From: JAHIVN01 sp018816645
GTDB taxonomy: Bacteria > Patescibacteriota > Dojkabacteria > JAHIVN01
Assembly (NCBI GenBank): GCA_043816305.1
Contig: JBDRHZ010000051.1
Span: 1-52,829 of the forward strand
Length of the DNA: 52,829 bases
Direction of reading: 5' to 3'
The position numbers and the translations under genes are program-made. The notes beneath the pieces were generated by a model that had not been told where the DNA came from, searched no databases, and saw nothing but the letters and a program-made list of their open reading frames with translations. Numbering within the stretch: position 1 is the first letter of the stretch; the number at the start of each line of letters is the position of its first letter. Below are positions 1-8,123 of the stretch, in pieces.

Positions 1-131
1 TTGCAGTTTCATCTTCAGTGAAAAACCTTAAAATTTCTCTAAATTTTCGTTCTGAAATGTGTGCCTTGTTTAAATACTTGTTTTTCATTGTCTAGTATCG
101 TTTAAGATAGATTATATCATCCTAAAGTTGT

Positions 132-1028
132 CTAGACCCTAGTTAAATTATAAAATCTAATAGAATTACCAGCTGTCACATTATCCATCTGTTCAAATGA
201 CACCTCGGCCAATTTCGCCATCCGCTCAATCACCCACTTCACATCACTTGGCTCGCATACAGTTGATTCAAAACTCTGTCCTTGAACATTTCTTCTGTTT
301 GACGGTACCAAATAAGGTGAATCCGTTTCAGCCAATATTTGCTGCCTGTACTTCTTCCATCCAAGCTTAAATATCTCTCGGATTTCCTCTGCTCTGGAAT
401 AAGTAATAATTCCATTAAACGAAATATAATGTCCCGCCTCCCAAACTGCTTCTGCAGTTCTCAAGCCGCCTGTAAATGAGTGAAAAAAAGCTTTGATTCC
501 AAATTTGTCCTTTGATAATTGATCATTGACAATTGATAAACATTCTTCCTCTGCTCCCCGGCTATGTATAACAAGTGGTAAATCCACTTCTTTGGCAAAT
601 TCCACCTGTCTTCTGAATAATTCCTCCTGTAATCCCTTGCTCCTGTTTCGCCTGCCTGCGCAGGCAGGATGCTTAGCTGTTAACTGTTCACTTCTCTCCA
701 GCCAGTAATAATCCAGCCCGCACTCTCCCACCGCCTTAAATTTGTCTCTCCCGATCTCAAATACCGTTTTCAATTTATTCATAATCGACTTAATCGTTTG
801 ATCGTATATATCCGACCCCGGCACTAGAAGCTCAGGCAGCAAACCTATCGTTGGAATGATGATATCTGGATACTTGTCATGAAGACTCAGGACCGCCTGA
901 GATGTATCAAGATCAATCGCAGTATCAATAATTCTTTCAACACCAGCACTTACAGCTCTTTGAATTGCTTCTGAAATACTTGAATAACTCTGGGGACTTG
1001 AAGCAAGATGGGCATGAGAATCGATCAT
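132..1028 (-). CDS. TatD-family metal-dependent hydrolase (DNase)
   Basis: A 298-residue TatD/YcfH-type amidohydrolase-fold protein, expected to be a cytoplasmic metal-dependent nuclease. Visible metal ligands are His5 and His7 (DSHAHL), Glu102 (GECGLDYY), His155 (VIHSR), His183 (FHSF) and Asp236 (ETDSPYL), so the active site looks complete. The ATG start puts the first metal motif at residue 3, as is normal for the family. It is about 35 residues longer than typical TatD; the extra length is mainly at residues 111-131, just after GECGLDYYW. Residues 121-126 (PACAGR) are encoded by the perfect palindrome at 651-668, a dispersed repeat that has entered the gene without breaking the frame. It lies 1 base downstream of metG on the same strand, a common TatD-MetRS pairing, so co-transcription is likely. 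Family call is certain; the substrate is not. Confidence 0.93.
   Translation of the reverse strand: MIDSHAHLASSPQSYSSISEAIQRAVSAGVERIIDTAIDLDTSQAVLSLHDKYPDIIIPTIGLLPELLVPGSDIYDQTIKSIMNKLKTVFEIGRDKFKAVGECGLDYYWLERSEQLTAKHPACAGRRNRSKGLQEELFRRQVEFAKEVDLPLVIHSRGAEEECLSIVNDQLSKDKFGIKAFFHSFTGGLRTAEAVWEAGHYISFNGIITYSRAEEIREIFKLGWKKYRQQILAETDSPYLVPSNRRNVQGQSFESTVCEPSDVKWVIERMAKLAEVSFEQMDNVTAGNSIRFYNLTRV
651..668. repeat. Dispersed 18-bp palindrome inside tatD-like gene
   Basis: CCTGCCTGCGCAGGCAGG is perfectly self-complementary. An identical copy is intergenic at 18190-18207, and half copies (TGCCTGCCT or similar) occur near 5327, 22967, 40860 and 51510. This copy is translated as PACAGR in the TatD-like protein. 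Confidence 0.85.
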
Positions 1029-1029
1029 C

Positions 1030-2787
1030 TCAAGATACTTTCGTGCCCAATTTAGATTTGTTTGCCTCTACTTCTTCCGGATCAAGTTTTTTGTAGATAA
1101 CTTCAATCTTTCCGATTTTGTGCCCTGGTTTGATCTCTCTGTACCTCCAATTATTCTTTCCTGTTTCGACTTTTGCTTCCGGAATTTGAAGCATGTTGGC
1201 CAGGCGTATCGATGAGTCGGGCATATAAGGATACAAGAGAACGCTTAGGGCTTGGATGATCTGTAAACAATTATATAATATTTCGCCGGCCTTTTTTCTG
1301 TCGTCCTTGACTACTTTCCACACGGCTTCCTTGTCAAAATACCTGTTTGCAAAAGCGACAAATTTCATAATTCTAGAAAGTCCTTCTACCAATCGTACTT
1401 TCTGAATTAATTCACCTGAATCTGAAAGAGTATCTCTTATCTCAAATCTCACCTCGTTTGAAAGCTCCCCTTCTGGAACTTCGCTCCTGAAATTCTTTTC
1501 GACAAATGTAAGCACCCTATGGATAAAATTTCCGAGATTTCCTACCAATTCATTGTTTACAGAACTTATGAAGCTGTCCCATGTAAAGTTAGCTTCTTTG
1601 TTTTCAGGCAAGTTTGAGGCCATGTAATATCTGACCGGATCAACTCCATAGATCTCAGCAATCTTCTTCGAATCAATAGTCCAGTTCCTGCTTTTACTAA
1701 ATTTCTTCCCCTCGTAATTCATAAATTTGTTTACAACCACATTCTTTGGTAGCGTATACCCCCTCTTTGAACCAATAAGCATCGCCGGCCACAGAAGAGT
1801 ATGGAAAACCAAATTGTCCTGTCCCATGAAGTAATAATGTTCGGCCTTCTTGTTCAGCCAAAAATCTCTCCAGCTTCGGGACTGCTTTTCGTATTTATTG
1901 AATATGACTTCAGAAATATCATCCTTTATATCTCCACTTACCCTTCTGCTCCACTCTATCGCCCCGGACAGATAACCCATGACGGCCTCTAGCCAAACGT
2001 ATATCTTTTTTCCCTCAAAATCTTCAAGCTGTTTTTCCTTTGGAAACTTCTTGATCTCTTCTATAGGCAGATCTATCCCCCAATCCAAGTCTCTTGTAAT
2101 CGCCCTATCCCGAAGCCCTTCTTTTAACCAGCCCTGCGTCTCTGCCCACACCCACTTCTTCCACTCATCCTTTCTTGCCGTCACAAATTCCTCCAGTTCC
2201 TTTCCTACTGACTTAAACGACAGAAAATAGTGTTCTGTATCCTTCAAAACAACCTTCGACCCGGTCAGCTTGCTTGCAGGATTGATAAGTTCTCCGTCCT
2301 CAAGCCACCTGCCGCAAGCCTCACACTGATCACTTCGTTGATCCTTCGCCTTACAGTGAGGACACATCCCTTCAACATATCTATCTGGAAAGAACTTCTT
2401 ATCTTCAACTGAGTAATATTGCTGCATAACTCCTTTTTTGATAACACCATTCTTCAAAAGTTCCAGGAATAATTCTTGCGCTATTTCCTTGTGATTTGCA
2501 GTAGCTGTTTTCGTATAAAGATTGTAACTAAGCGCATATTGCCGGAATAAGGCCAGATCCAGCTTGTGATACTTCTCCACAATCTCAGAGGGTGTAACTC
2601 TCTCCTTATCCGCTTGAACCGTGATTGGAGTACCGTAGCAGTCTGATCCGGATACCATCAGCACATCCCGACCCAAAAGCCGCTGAAAACGAGCAAAAAT
2701 ATCTGCAGGAAGTAAATACCCTGCCAAGTGCCCTACGTGAAGATCTCCGTTGACATACGGCCATGCTATAGCAATCAATACTTTCAC
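1030..2787 (-). CDS. metG: Methionyl-tRNA synthetase
   Basis: Class I aminoacyl-tRNA synthetase that charges tRNA-Met. The N-terminus reads as the standard MetRS opening with a HIGH-type motif HVGH at residues 17-20; one zinc knuckle uses Cys142, Cys145, Cys155 and Cys158; the KMSKS loop is KFSKSR at about 362-367; the anticodon-binding helical domain fills the C-terminal third. At 585 residues it ends without the Trbp111-like tRNA-binding domain found in many bacterial MetRS. The start is GTG at 2787, chosen because the translation then begins exactly at the conserved MKVLIAIAWPYVNG stretch. No Shine-Dalgarno is visible upstream. It is followed after 1 base by the TatD-like gene. Confidence 0.97.
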   Translation of the reverse strand: MKVLIAIAWPYVNGDLHVGHLAGYLLPADIFARFQRLLGRDVLMVSGSDCYGTPITVQADKERVTPSEIVEKYHKLDLALFRQYALSYNLYTKTATANHKEIAQELFLELLKNGVIKKGVMQQYYSVEDKKFFPDRYVEGMCPHCKAKDQRSDQCEACGRWLEDGELINPASKLTGSKVVLKDTEHYFLSFKSVGKELEEFVTARKDEWKKWVWAETQGWLKEGLRDRAITRDLDWGIDLPIEEIKKFPKEKQLEDFEGKKIYVWLEAVMGYLSGAIEWSRRVSGDIKDDISEVIFNKYEKQSRSWRDFWLNKKAEHYYFMGQDNLVFHTLLWPAMLIGSKRGYTLPKNVVVNKFMNYEGKKFSKSRNWTIDSKKIAEIYGVDPVRYYMASNLPENKEANFTWDSFISSVNNELVGNLGNFIHRVLTFVEKNFRSEVPEGELSNEVRFEIRDTLSDSGELIQKVRLVEGLSRIMKFVAFANRYFDKEAVWKVVKDDRKKAGEILYNCLQIIQALSVLLYPYMPDSSIRLANMLQIPEAKVETGKNNWRYREIKPGHKIGKIEVIYKKLDPEEVEANKSKLGTKVS

Positions 2788-2892
2788 GATACAAGTCCCA
2801 TAAATTTATTTATTTAATTGAATCGACCTCAAAGCAGTCCCCATGTATACCATGCATCAATGTTAAAATCAATTTTGCCGTAGGTGGCTTAG

Positions 2893-3363
2893 CTATTCTC
2901 TCTTAGTATTTTCATATTTTGCATTCCCTAAACTTTCTGTCCCATTTTCGTTCTCCTTCCCTTCTTTCCGAGATTGTCCCATAGAGATACTTATGAATAA
3001 TAGTTCGAAAAGAAAAACAAGTGATATAATAACTAGTAGAATGTGCCATTCCCAGTACCCGAAAACTCTTACCCACGCCAAGCCCGACAGAAGAATTCCG
3101 AGAAGTACTCCCCTCCTTATCCCAACATATACTTTCGGCCCTTCGTAAAATTTCCTGAAAAACAGCTTATCAAAGATTAGGTGAACAAGTGAAAATATTG
3201 ATGCTACCACTGGAATAAACATAACAGTTACAATAGCAAAGTTTCGGATATTTAGATTATTATCAGCGTCATACGGCATTAAAGCAAAGTTGATCAGATA
3301 GAAAAACAATCCAGTAAAGAAAATTGATGTTAAAAACGAATATAAAAAAACCATGTTTTTCAT
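2893..3363 (-). CDS. Small four-helix membrane protein, unknown function
   Basis: A 156-residue protein with about four hydrophobic segments (roughly residues 5-25, 43-63, 86-102 and 106-128), then a hydrophilic charged tail rich in Lys, Glu and Asn. No catalytic motif or recognised family signature is visible. A paired Arg/Lys/Phe-rich loop separates helices 2 and 3. The ATG at 3363 is the only sensible start. It sits 105 bases upstream of metG on the same strand but may have its own transcript. It is probably a real gene because of its clean membrane topology and length, but I do not recognise it. Confidence 0.7.
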   Translation of the reverse strand: MKNMVFLYSFLTSIFFTGLFFYLINFALMPYDADNNLNIRNFAIVTVMFIPVVASIFSLVHLIFDKLFFRKFYEGPKVYVGIRRGVLLGILLSGLAWVRVFGYWEWHILLVIISLVFLFELLFISISMGQSRKEGKENENGTESLGNAKYENTKRE

Positions 3364-3504
3364 CTACAAAGCTGTCCCATTATAGCAACACGCTTTCACA
3401 AGTAAAATCCTGCACTTTCAGTTCACATTGAACTATATCCTATAATTGCAAATGTTTTTTAAATTAAGTATAATTCAGAAATATCTTAGTTTACCCTCAT
3501 TGTT

Positions 3505-4557
3505 ATGGCAAAAAATAAAAAGAAAAGTGCTCAGAAATCTGTCTCAAAAGCGCCCTCCAAAGACGAGAAAATTGTTTCTATAAAGCTAGAGCTTATTGCT
3601 TTAGGAGTAGTGACAGTCCTCTTTGTACTCAGCATAGTCACTGCGGGATTTTCAAAACTGCCATTCAACTTAAAGTCCCCTATTTCCGGTGGACTGTTTG
3701 GCAGTGAGGAGATGGACAAAGATGAGCTTAAGGAAAGGCTCCTCGAATATATTAATAGTGAACTTCTAGGTGGACAAAGCACTGCAGAGATATCCGAGAT
3801 AACAGAAGATGATGAAAGCGGCATGTATAAAGTCAAACTAGTAATAGCAGGTACAGAATACGAATCGTTTGTTTCAAAAGACGGGAAATTCCTTTATACA
3901 CAGCGAAATGAGGTTACAGAACCTGCTTCTGCAGATTATCCGAAGTCGGACAAACCAGAACTGTTACTTTTCACTATGAGCTACTGTCCTTACGGTAATG
4001 TTGCTGATGATTTTGTAAACCCAGTTGACAGGCTTCTAGGAGACAATATTTCCTTTGAGCCTCACTATGTCATTTACGACAGTTATGCAAAGAACAGTGG
4101 AGCAAAGTGGAATGAATACTGCTTGGATAAAGAGGAAAAGTACTGCTCAATGCACGGAGTGCAGGAGTTAAACCAAAATGTAAGAGAACTGTGTACATTC
4201 AAGTACCAGCCTGAAAAATACTGGGATTTTGTCCTCGCAGCTAATGAGAAATGTGACGCCTCAAATGTTGATTCGTGTTGGGAAGGAGTCGCAAAGGATC
4301 TTGGAGTAGATATAGATAAGATAAAGAGTTGTCAGTCGGAAGAGGCCCTGTCTTTGCTTGCAAATGAAGTCAGTCTAAACGAAAAGTATAGTGTCTCCGG
4401 ATCGCCAACAATCATCCTAAACGGCAAGTTATATGAAGGAAATCGTACACCGGAAGATCTAAAACTGGGTATCTGCTCAAGTTTCAACAATGAGCCAGAT
4501 GAGTGTTCTCAGACTCTTGGATCTGATTCAGGTGCTCCTTCTGGAAGCTGCAACTAG
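3505..4557 (+). CDS. Membrane-anchored DsbA/thioredoxin-fold protein with CPYG motif
   Basis: 350 residues: a Lys-rich cytoplasmic N-terminus, one membrane anchor at about 29-48, a linker and small alpha/beta region (about 70-135), then an extracytoplasmic thioredoxin-like domain from about 150. The domain starts with a beta strand and Cys161-Pro-Tyr-Gly164, and has a plausible cis-proline in GSPTIILNG near 298. The second active-site cysteine of CxxC is replaced by Gly, while eight or so other cysteines follow (EYC, KYC, ELC, KC, SC and others), suggesting structural disulfides or a relocated resolving cysteine. The likely role is thiol-disulfide chemistry on the cell surface, or a redox-inactive binding domain. 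It stands alone and is followed by an intrinsic terminator at 4587-4612. Confidence 0.8.
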   Translation: MAKNKKKSAQKSVSKAPSKDEKIVSIKLELIALGVVTVLFVLSIVTAGFSKLPFNLKSPISGGLFGSEEMDKDELKERLLEYINSELLGGQSTAEISEITEDDESGMYKVKLVIAGTEYESFVSKDGKFLYTQRNEVTEPASADYPKSDKPELLLFTMSYCPYGNVADDFVNPVDRLLGDNISFEPHYVIYDSYAKNSGAKWNEYCLDKEEKYCSMHGVQELNQNVRELCTFKYQPEKYWDFVLAANEKCDASNVDSCWEGVAKDLGVDIDKIKSCQSEEALSLLANEVSLNEKYSVSGSPTIILNGKLYEGNRTPEDLKLGICSSFNNEPDECSQTLGSDSGAPSGSCN

Positions 4558-4586
4558 CTAAAAGAGAAGATAATCTCTAGAATCTT

Positions 4587-4612
4587 AAAGCTCCCTCTTA
4601 GGGAGCTTTTTA
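4587..4612 (+). terminator. Intrinsic terminator after the thioredoxin-fold gene
   Basis: AAAGCTCCC, a TCTTA loop, GGGAGCTTT, then TTTA: a 9-bp stem with a U-run, 30 bases after the stop codon at 4557. Confidence 0.9.
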
Positions 4613-4780
4613 TTGACTATACTTATCGTGTTCAAAAGTGCCAATGAAATATGGAACTAGTACTTACGAAACTGCACAACTAGATGAGTTATTCTGCTCA
4701 ACAATCTCACCATAAATTTTTAACAGGGTCACAACTTAAACCGGTTCTTGAAATAAGAAACTTCATCCGCCAGGCAGTAA

Positions 4781-5059
4781 CTATTTGGACTTAGGACTCT
4801 TTTTAAAAACAACTAAATAGTAAACAAACGCACCAATCCAATTTCCAAATACAAGGATCAGTATCCAAAGGACCTTTTGATCACTGCCGCTGGAGGGAAA
4901 GTCTTTTTCTTCACGACTTATCACATCAATAAGCATCCACAGCCAGAGAGCAAATACCAAAAGGCTAAATACTCCTACTACCAACATAAGTAAGGCTGGC
5001 AGACAGAAGAATATGTTTGATAAACAAGCAAGTGGAGCGAGGAAAACATCATCTTGCAT
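4781..5059 (-). CDS. PLDc_N-domain small membrane protein
   Basis: A 92-residue protein with two to three hydrophobic segments. The pattern WLWMLIDVISRE, then a short polar loop, then KVLWILILVFGNWIGAFVYYLVV followed by Lys-rich residues matches the PLDc_N (phospholipase D nuclease N-terminal, YxlE-like) membrane domain. In other bacteria this domain occurs alone or at the N-terminus of cardiolipin synthases; alone it has no enzymatic part and its role is unknown. The ATG at 5059 is used; an internal Met at residue 20 (ahead of LVVGVF) is an alternative. It has no close same-strand neighbour and is likely monocistronic. Confidence 0.78.
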   Translation of the reverse strand: MQDDVFLAPLACLSNIFFCLPALLMLVVGVFSLLVFALWLWMLIDVISREEKDFPSSGSDQKVLWILILVFGNWIGAFVYYLVVFKKSPKSK

Positions 5060-5679
5060 AATACAAATATTAAAAAAATTATAAAGCTAATTTTAACAGT
5101 TTAGAAACAAGTTGGAAACTCTTTGAACAAGCGTACTACTAGATACAAACCAGCTACTATACTCTAAGTGCAGCCTTTGGTACTATTAAAATATATTAAC
5201 ATATTCTTTAAATAATGTACTATGAGGCTTTGCAAAATTAAATGAATATACAAGGACAACTAAAACTGCCCCAGGATAAGGCTGTTTCTACAGAGCAACA
5301 CCTTAAATAGCCGGCATGCCTGCCTGAAAGAGAACTTACTTCTACTTTTAAGATAATGATTTAAAGTTAATACACACGAGTAGTCTTTTCACAGACGCTA
5401 ACCGAAAGACAAATAACAACAAACTACCCTGTACGGAGGGGTTTATTTACAAGTGTCAAGTCAGCGGGATCTCTACAGTAATAGAATATGAAAATATACT
5501 ATGCTTAAACGAAGGGTTGTCGAATGTCACGACGGGGTTGTGTGGTGTGTCATGTGGTTATGACTACTCTGGTCGCCGACATAGTTAGTTCTCGGCAATA
5601 TATCCACAATACCCTGCCCTGTTTGACGCTAATTGGGGGTTCTTATGGCAGCATGGTACGTATTTGGGTTTAGGAACCC
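5060..5679. other. 620-bp intergenic region with a GC-richer hairpin cluster
   Basis: No convincing protein gene; the only reading frame of note is a 22-codon ATG frame at 5242-5310. A half copy of the dispersed GCCTGCCT element lies near 5327. Between about 5534 and 5614 the base composition becomes richer in G and C and two short perfect hairpins (5549-5564 and 5575-5596) are enclosed by a weaker long-range pairing, so a structured RNA is possible. Confidence 0.5.
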
Positions 5680-6285
5680 TCATTTCTTGGGACAGTACTT
5701 TGACACAAACCTGTTACCATAGATAAAATAGCGCCATTTCCAGCTTCTGGCATCTTCATTTGCATAATCTATGCCAATTCTCTCAGATGACCCAATTTTC
5801 ATATTCGGCATTTCTTTCGGTATTTCCACCCATACATGTTCACCCCTAGTAGCCACTATTCCACTTAAATTTCTATCTATATCAAACGCTTTCGTCAGTT
5901 TTCCCGGTCCACTCGTCAATTGCTCTACGTTTTTAACATTGCGGTTTACAGCCATTTTCTCCACCCCGTCAACAGGTTCAACTGCACGAATTAGAACTGC
6001 GGCTGGAAAAGTAGATTTTTCGGTAACCAGATTGAGCATATTGTGCACCCCATATGTAAGATATACATACACGAACCCTCCTTCCCTGAACATTACCTCA
6101 CACCGCGTTGTCGGTCCTTTATGAGCATGGCAAGCTGTATCATTGAAACCGCGGTATGCCTCTGTTTCAACAATGATTCCTGAGTATCTGATCCCTGCCA
6201 CCTCTCTAATTAAAAGCTTCCCCAGAAGCTGCCTTGCTACTTTTCTAGTATCTTGTAAATAAAAATCTTTCGAGAGGATATTCAT
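5680..6285 (-). CDS. mpg: 3-methyladenine DNA glycosylase (AAG/MPG family)
   Basis: A 201-residue base-excision repair enzyme that removes alkylated purines such as 3-methyladenine. Family signatures are ARQLLGKLLIR near the N-terminus, IIVETEAYRG with the catalytic Glu, DTACHAHKGPTTR, the YVYLTYGVHNMLN block, and the TSGPGKLTKAF block near 125-135. Length equals the usual bacterial Mpg (about 190-210). The start is ATG at 6285, with the expected ILSKDFY opening. It is transcribed away from rpmH with a 163-bp divergent promoter region and has no operon partner. Confidence 0.95.
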   Translation of the reverse strand: MNILSKDFYLQDTRKVARQLLGKLLIREVAGIRYSGIIVETEAYRGFNDTACHAHKGPTTRCEVMFREGGFVYVYLTYGVHNMLNLVTEKSTFPAAVLIRAVEPVDGVEKMAVNRNVKNVEQLTSGPGKLTKAFDIDRNLSGIVATRGEHVWVEIPKEMPNMKIGSSERIGIDYANEDARSWKWRYFIYGNRFVSKYCPKK

Positions 6286-6448
6286 ATGGAAGAATAATCA
6301 AGAATGTAGAATTATTAGTCTATGGGTATTCTACCAATTTGACGGCCAATTCTCAATATGATAGGATCATCAGGACTTAGAACTCATTCTAGGAAATCTA
6401 AAAAGATGTTATAATGCTAGATACTTAATATTCATCATTGTTAGAGTA

Positions 6449-6634
6449 ATGCCAAAAAGAACCTATCAACCAAAAAAGAGGAAAACTCTTCGAAAACTCG
6501 GGTATATGGCAAGAAAAAGCACTCCTGCAGGGAAAAGAATCTTAAAAAGAAGAATAAAAAAGGGGCGCAAACAGGTTTCCGTCTCTGATAGATACCGAGT
6601 ACTCAGAAAGAAACCAAAAGACAGAAATAGATAA
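6449..6634 (+). CDS. rpmH: 50S ribosomal protein L34 with C-terminal extension
   Basis: The first 45 residues follow the L34 pattern (PKRTYQPKKRKTLRKLGYMAR, then GKRILKRRIKKGRK), a very basic peptide of the large subunit near the exit tunnel. The protein is 61 residues where most bacterial L34 are 44-46; the extra C-terminal stretch VSVSDRYRVLRKKPKDRNR is also basic. It is followed after 77 bases by rnpA, the classic rpmH-rnpA pair. A TATAAT-like -10 is at 6410-6415, giving a leader of about 25 bases. No Shine-Dalgarno is seen. Confidence 0.95.
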   Translation: MPKRTYQPKKRKTLRKLGYMARKSTPAGKRILKRRIKKGRKQVSVSDRYRVLRKKPKDRNR

Positions 6635-6711
6635 GCGATTACTTCCCCTTGACCAAGATTGAGAAGAAAAGCAGAATTGCTACACTGTACACATATTGAT
6701 TTTTATAAATT

Positions 6712-7065
6712 ATGCTTCCCCAAAAATACCGGCTCAGCAAAACAGAGTTTAAAAAGGTCCTTCAGACAGGAAAGTCTATTCACAACGACTACTTTGTTCT
6801 CCTTTATAGATCTGATACCATACTCAGCACTCCTAAGGTCGGATTTGTTGTAAGCTTAAAGGTAGGAAAGAAAGCAACGCAAAGAAATAGGGCTAAAAGA
6901 CTGCTAAGAGAAGCAGCTAGATCAAAGCTGCCCAAACTGAAACAGAATATACAGATTGTGTTGATTGCGAAGAAAAAACTTCTTGAACTCGATATCAAAC
7001 AGATACAAGTAAGCCTAAATCAAGCCTTTGATAGGACTCAAATACTTAAACCCGCGGAAGATTGA
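6712..7065 (+). CDS. rnpA: Ribonuclease P protein component
   Basis: 117 residues, normal for RnpA, which binds the catalytic RNase P RNA during tRNA 5' maturation. Landmarks are LPQKYRLSKTEFKKVLQTGKS at the N-terminus, then VGFVVSLKVGKKATQRNRAKRLLREAAR, the RNR signature that contacts RNA. It follows rpmH, but downstream there is no yidD or yidC: the gene runs into the end of rpsG on the opposite strand after 42 bases. The 77-base gap after rpmH contains an overlapping ORF that I consider a shadow. Confidence 0.96.
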   Translation: MLPQKYRLSKTEFKKVLQTGKSIHNDYFVLLYRSDTILSTPKVGFVVSLKVGKKATQRNRAKRLLREAARSKLPKLKQNIQIVLIAKKKLLELDIKQIQVSLNQAFDRTQILKPAED

Positions 7066-7083
7066 AAAATCAATCCGGATTTT
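7066..7083. terminator. Possible bidirectional terminator between rnpA and rpsG
   Basis: AAAATC, loop AATCCG, GATTTT: a short AT-rich stem with A-run on one side and T-run on the other, placed between two convergent genes. Weak on stability alone. Confidence 0.4.
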
Positions 7084-7107
7084 ATCCTATATCATGGTCT
7101 GAAAATT

Positions 7108-7578
7108 TTACCATTGGAAGTGAGCAAACGCTTTGTTGGCCTCTGCCATTTTATGAACATCCTCTTTTTTCTTCACTGCTCCTCCTGAACCCTTATAGGC
7201 CTCAATGAGCTCAGTTGCAAGTGCTTTCTCGAAACTTTCCTTTTTTCTTCTGGATCTTGCCTCGAGAATAATCCACTTGACAGCTAGAGCTAATTGTCTA
7301 TGTTCAGGAACAGGAGCAGGGACTTGATAGTTTACGCCACCGACCCTTCTTGGCCTGACCTCTAACCGCGGCATAACACTATCGATCGCCTTTTCTAGAA
7401 TCTCTAAGGGTTTCTTTTTTAGTTCTTTCTCAAGTTTCTCAAGTGTTGAATATACAACTTTCTCAGCAACAGATCTTTTCCCGTCTCTCATAACAGCAGT
7501 AATAAGCCGAGTTACCAATACACTTTCGTATATTGCATCTGGTCTTAGTTTTCTTTTTTTAGCCTGCTTGCCTCTCAT
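7108..7578 (-). CDS. rpsG: 30S ribosomal protein S7
   Basis: 156 residues, the normal S7 length. It binds the 3' major domain of 16S rRNA and nucleates head assembly. Recognisable segments are VLVTRLITAVMRDGKRSVAEKVVYSTLE, MPRLEVRPRRVGGVNYQVP and the C-terminal AIEKA/MAEANKAFAHFQW ending. It is the last gene of rpoB-rpoC-rpsL-rpsG on the minus strand, 39 bases after rpsL. fusA and tufA, which usually follow in the str operon, are absent here. Confidence 0.97.
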   Translation of the reverse strand: MRGKQAKKRKLRPDAIYESVLVTRLITAVMRDGKRSVAEKVVYSTLEKLEKELKKKPLEILEKAIDSVMPRLEVRPRRVGGVNYQVPAPVPEHRQLALAVKWIILEARSRRKKESFEKALATELIEAYKGSGGAVKKKEDVHKMAEANKAFAHFQW

Positions 7579-7617
7579 TTTTTTGGAAACACATTAATAA
7601 ATAAATCTTATACTCCC

Positions 7618-8064
7618 TTATTCCTTTGGTTTCTTTGCTCCATATAGAGATCTTCCCTGCTTTCTGCCACTGACAGCCTCGGTATCATATACTCCCCTTA
7701 CTACCTGATATTTTACTCCAGGCAAATCCTTTGCACGTCCGGCTTTCACAAGCACAACTGAGTGAGTCTGCAGATTATGCCCTTCTCCCGGTATATGAGC
7801 GATTATTTCCTGCTTATTTGAAAGTCGGATCTTTGCCACCTTTCTTAGCGCTGAGTTAGGTTTTTTAGGTGTCCTGGTATATACTTTCAAACATACGCCT
7901 CTTTTAAAAGGATTCTTTGCCTTTTTGAACTTGTTTTTAATTGCATTATAGTCAACATGAAGTGCCTTGTACTTAGTTGTCTCAGAAAATTCCATGCCTT
8001 TATAACGTACTATACCTTTTTTTGGTTTTCGTCCTTTTTTTACTAATTGTGAAACTCTTGCCAT
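7618..8064 (-). CDS. rpsL: 30S ribosomal protein S12 with N-terminal insertion
   Basis: The decoding-centre protein. The core KRGVCLKVYTRTPKKPNSALRKVAKIRL, followed by the HIPGEGHNLQTHSVVLVKAGRAKDLPGV block, is standard and includes the streptomycin/hyper-accuracy loop (KKPNSALR). The protein has 148 residues instead of about 124: roughly 24 extra residues lie between the opening SQLVKKGRKPKKG and NPFKRGV (a segment containing EFSETTKYKALHVDYNAIKN). Insertions here are, to my knowledge, seen in some reduced lineages. It is encoded 59 bases downstream of rpoC and 39 bases before rpsG. Confidence 0.96.
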   Translation of the reverse strand: MARVSQLVKKGRKPKKGIVRYKGMEFSETTKYKALHVDYNAIKNKFKKAKNPFKRGVCLKVYTRTPKKPNSALRKVAKIRLSNKQEIIAHIPGEGHNLQTHSVVLVKAGRAKDLPGVKYQVVRGVYDTEAVSGRKQGRSLYGAKKPKE

Positions 8065-8123
8065 AATTCAAAAATAATTAATTAATTTCATATAGTGTTT
8101 TCGATTATACTAGAAAACTGCAT

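Noticed and set aside
5242..5310. 22-codon ATG frame in the gap before mpg
   Set aside because: Too short, no promoter or homology signal, and the surrounding DNA is repeat-like.
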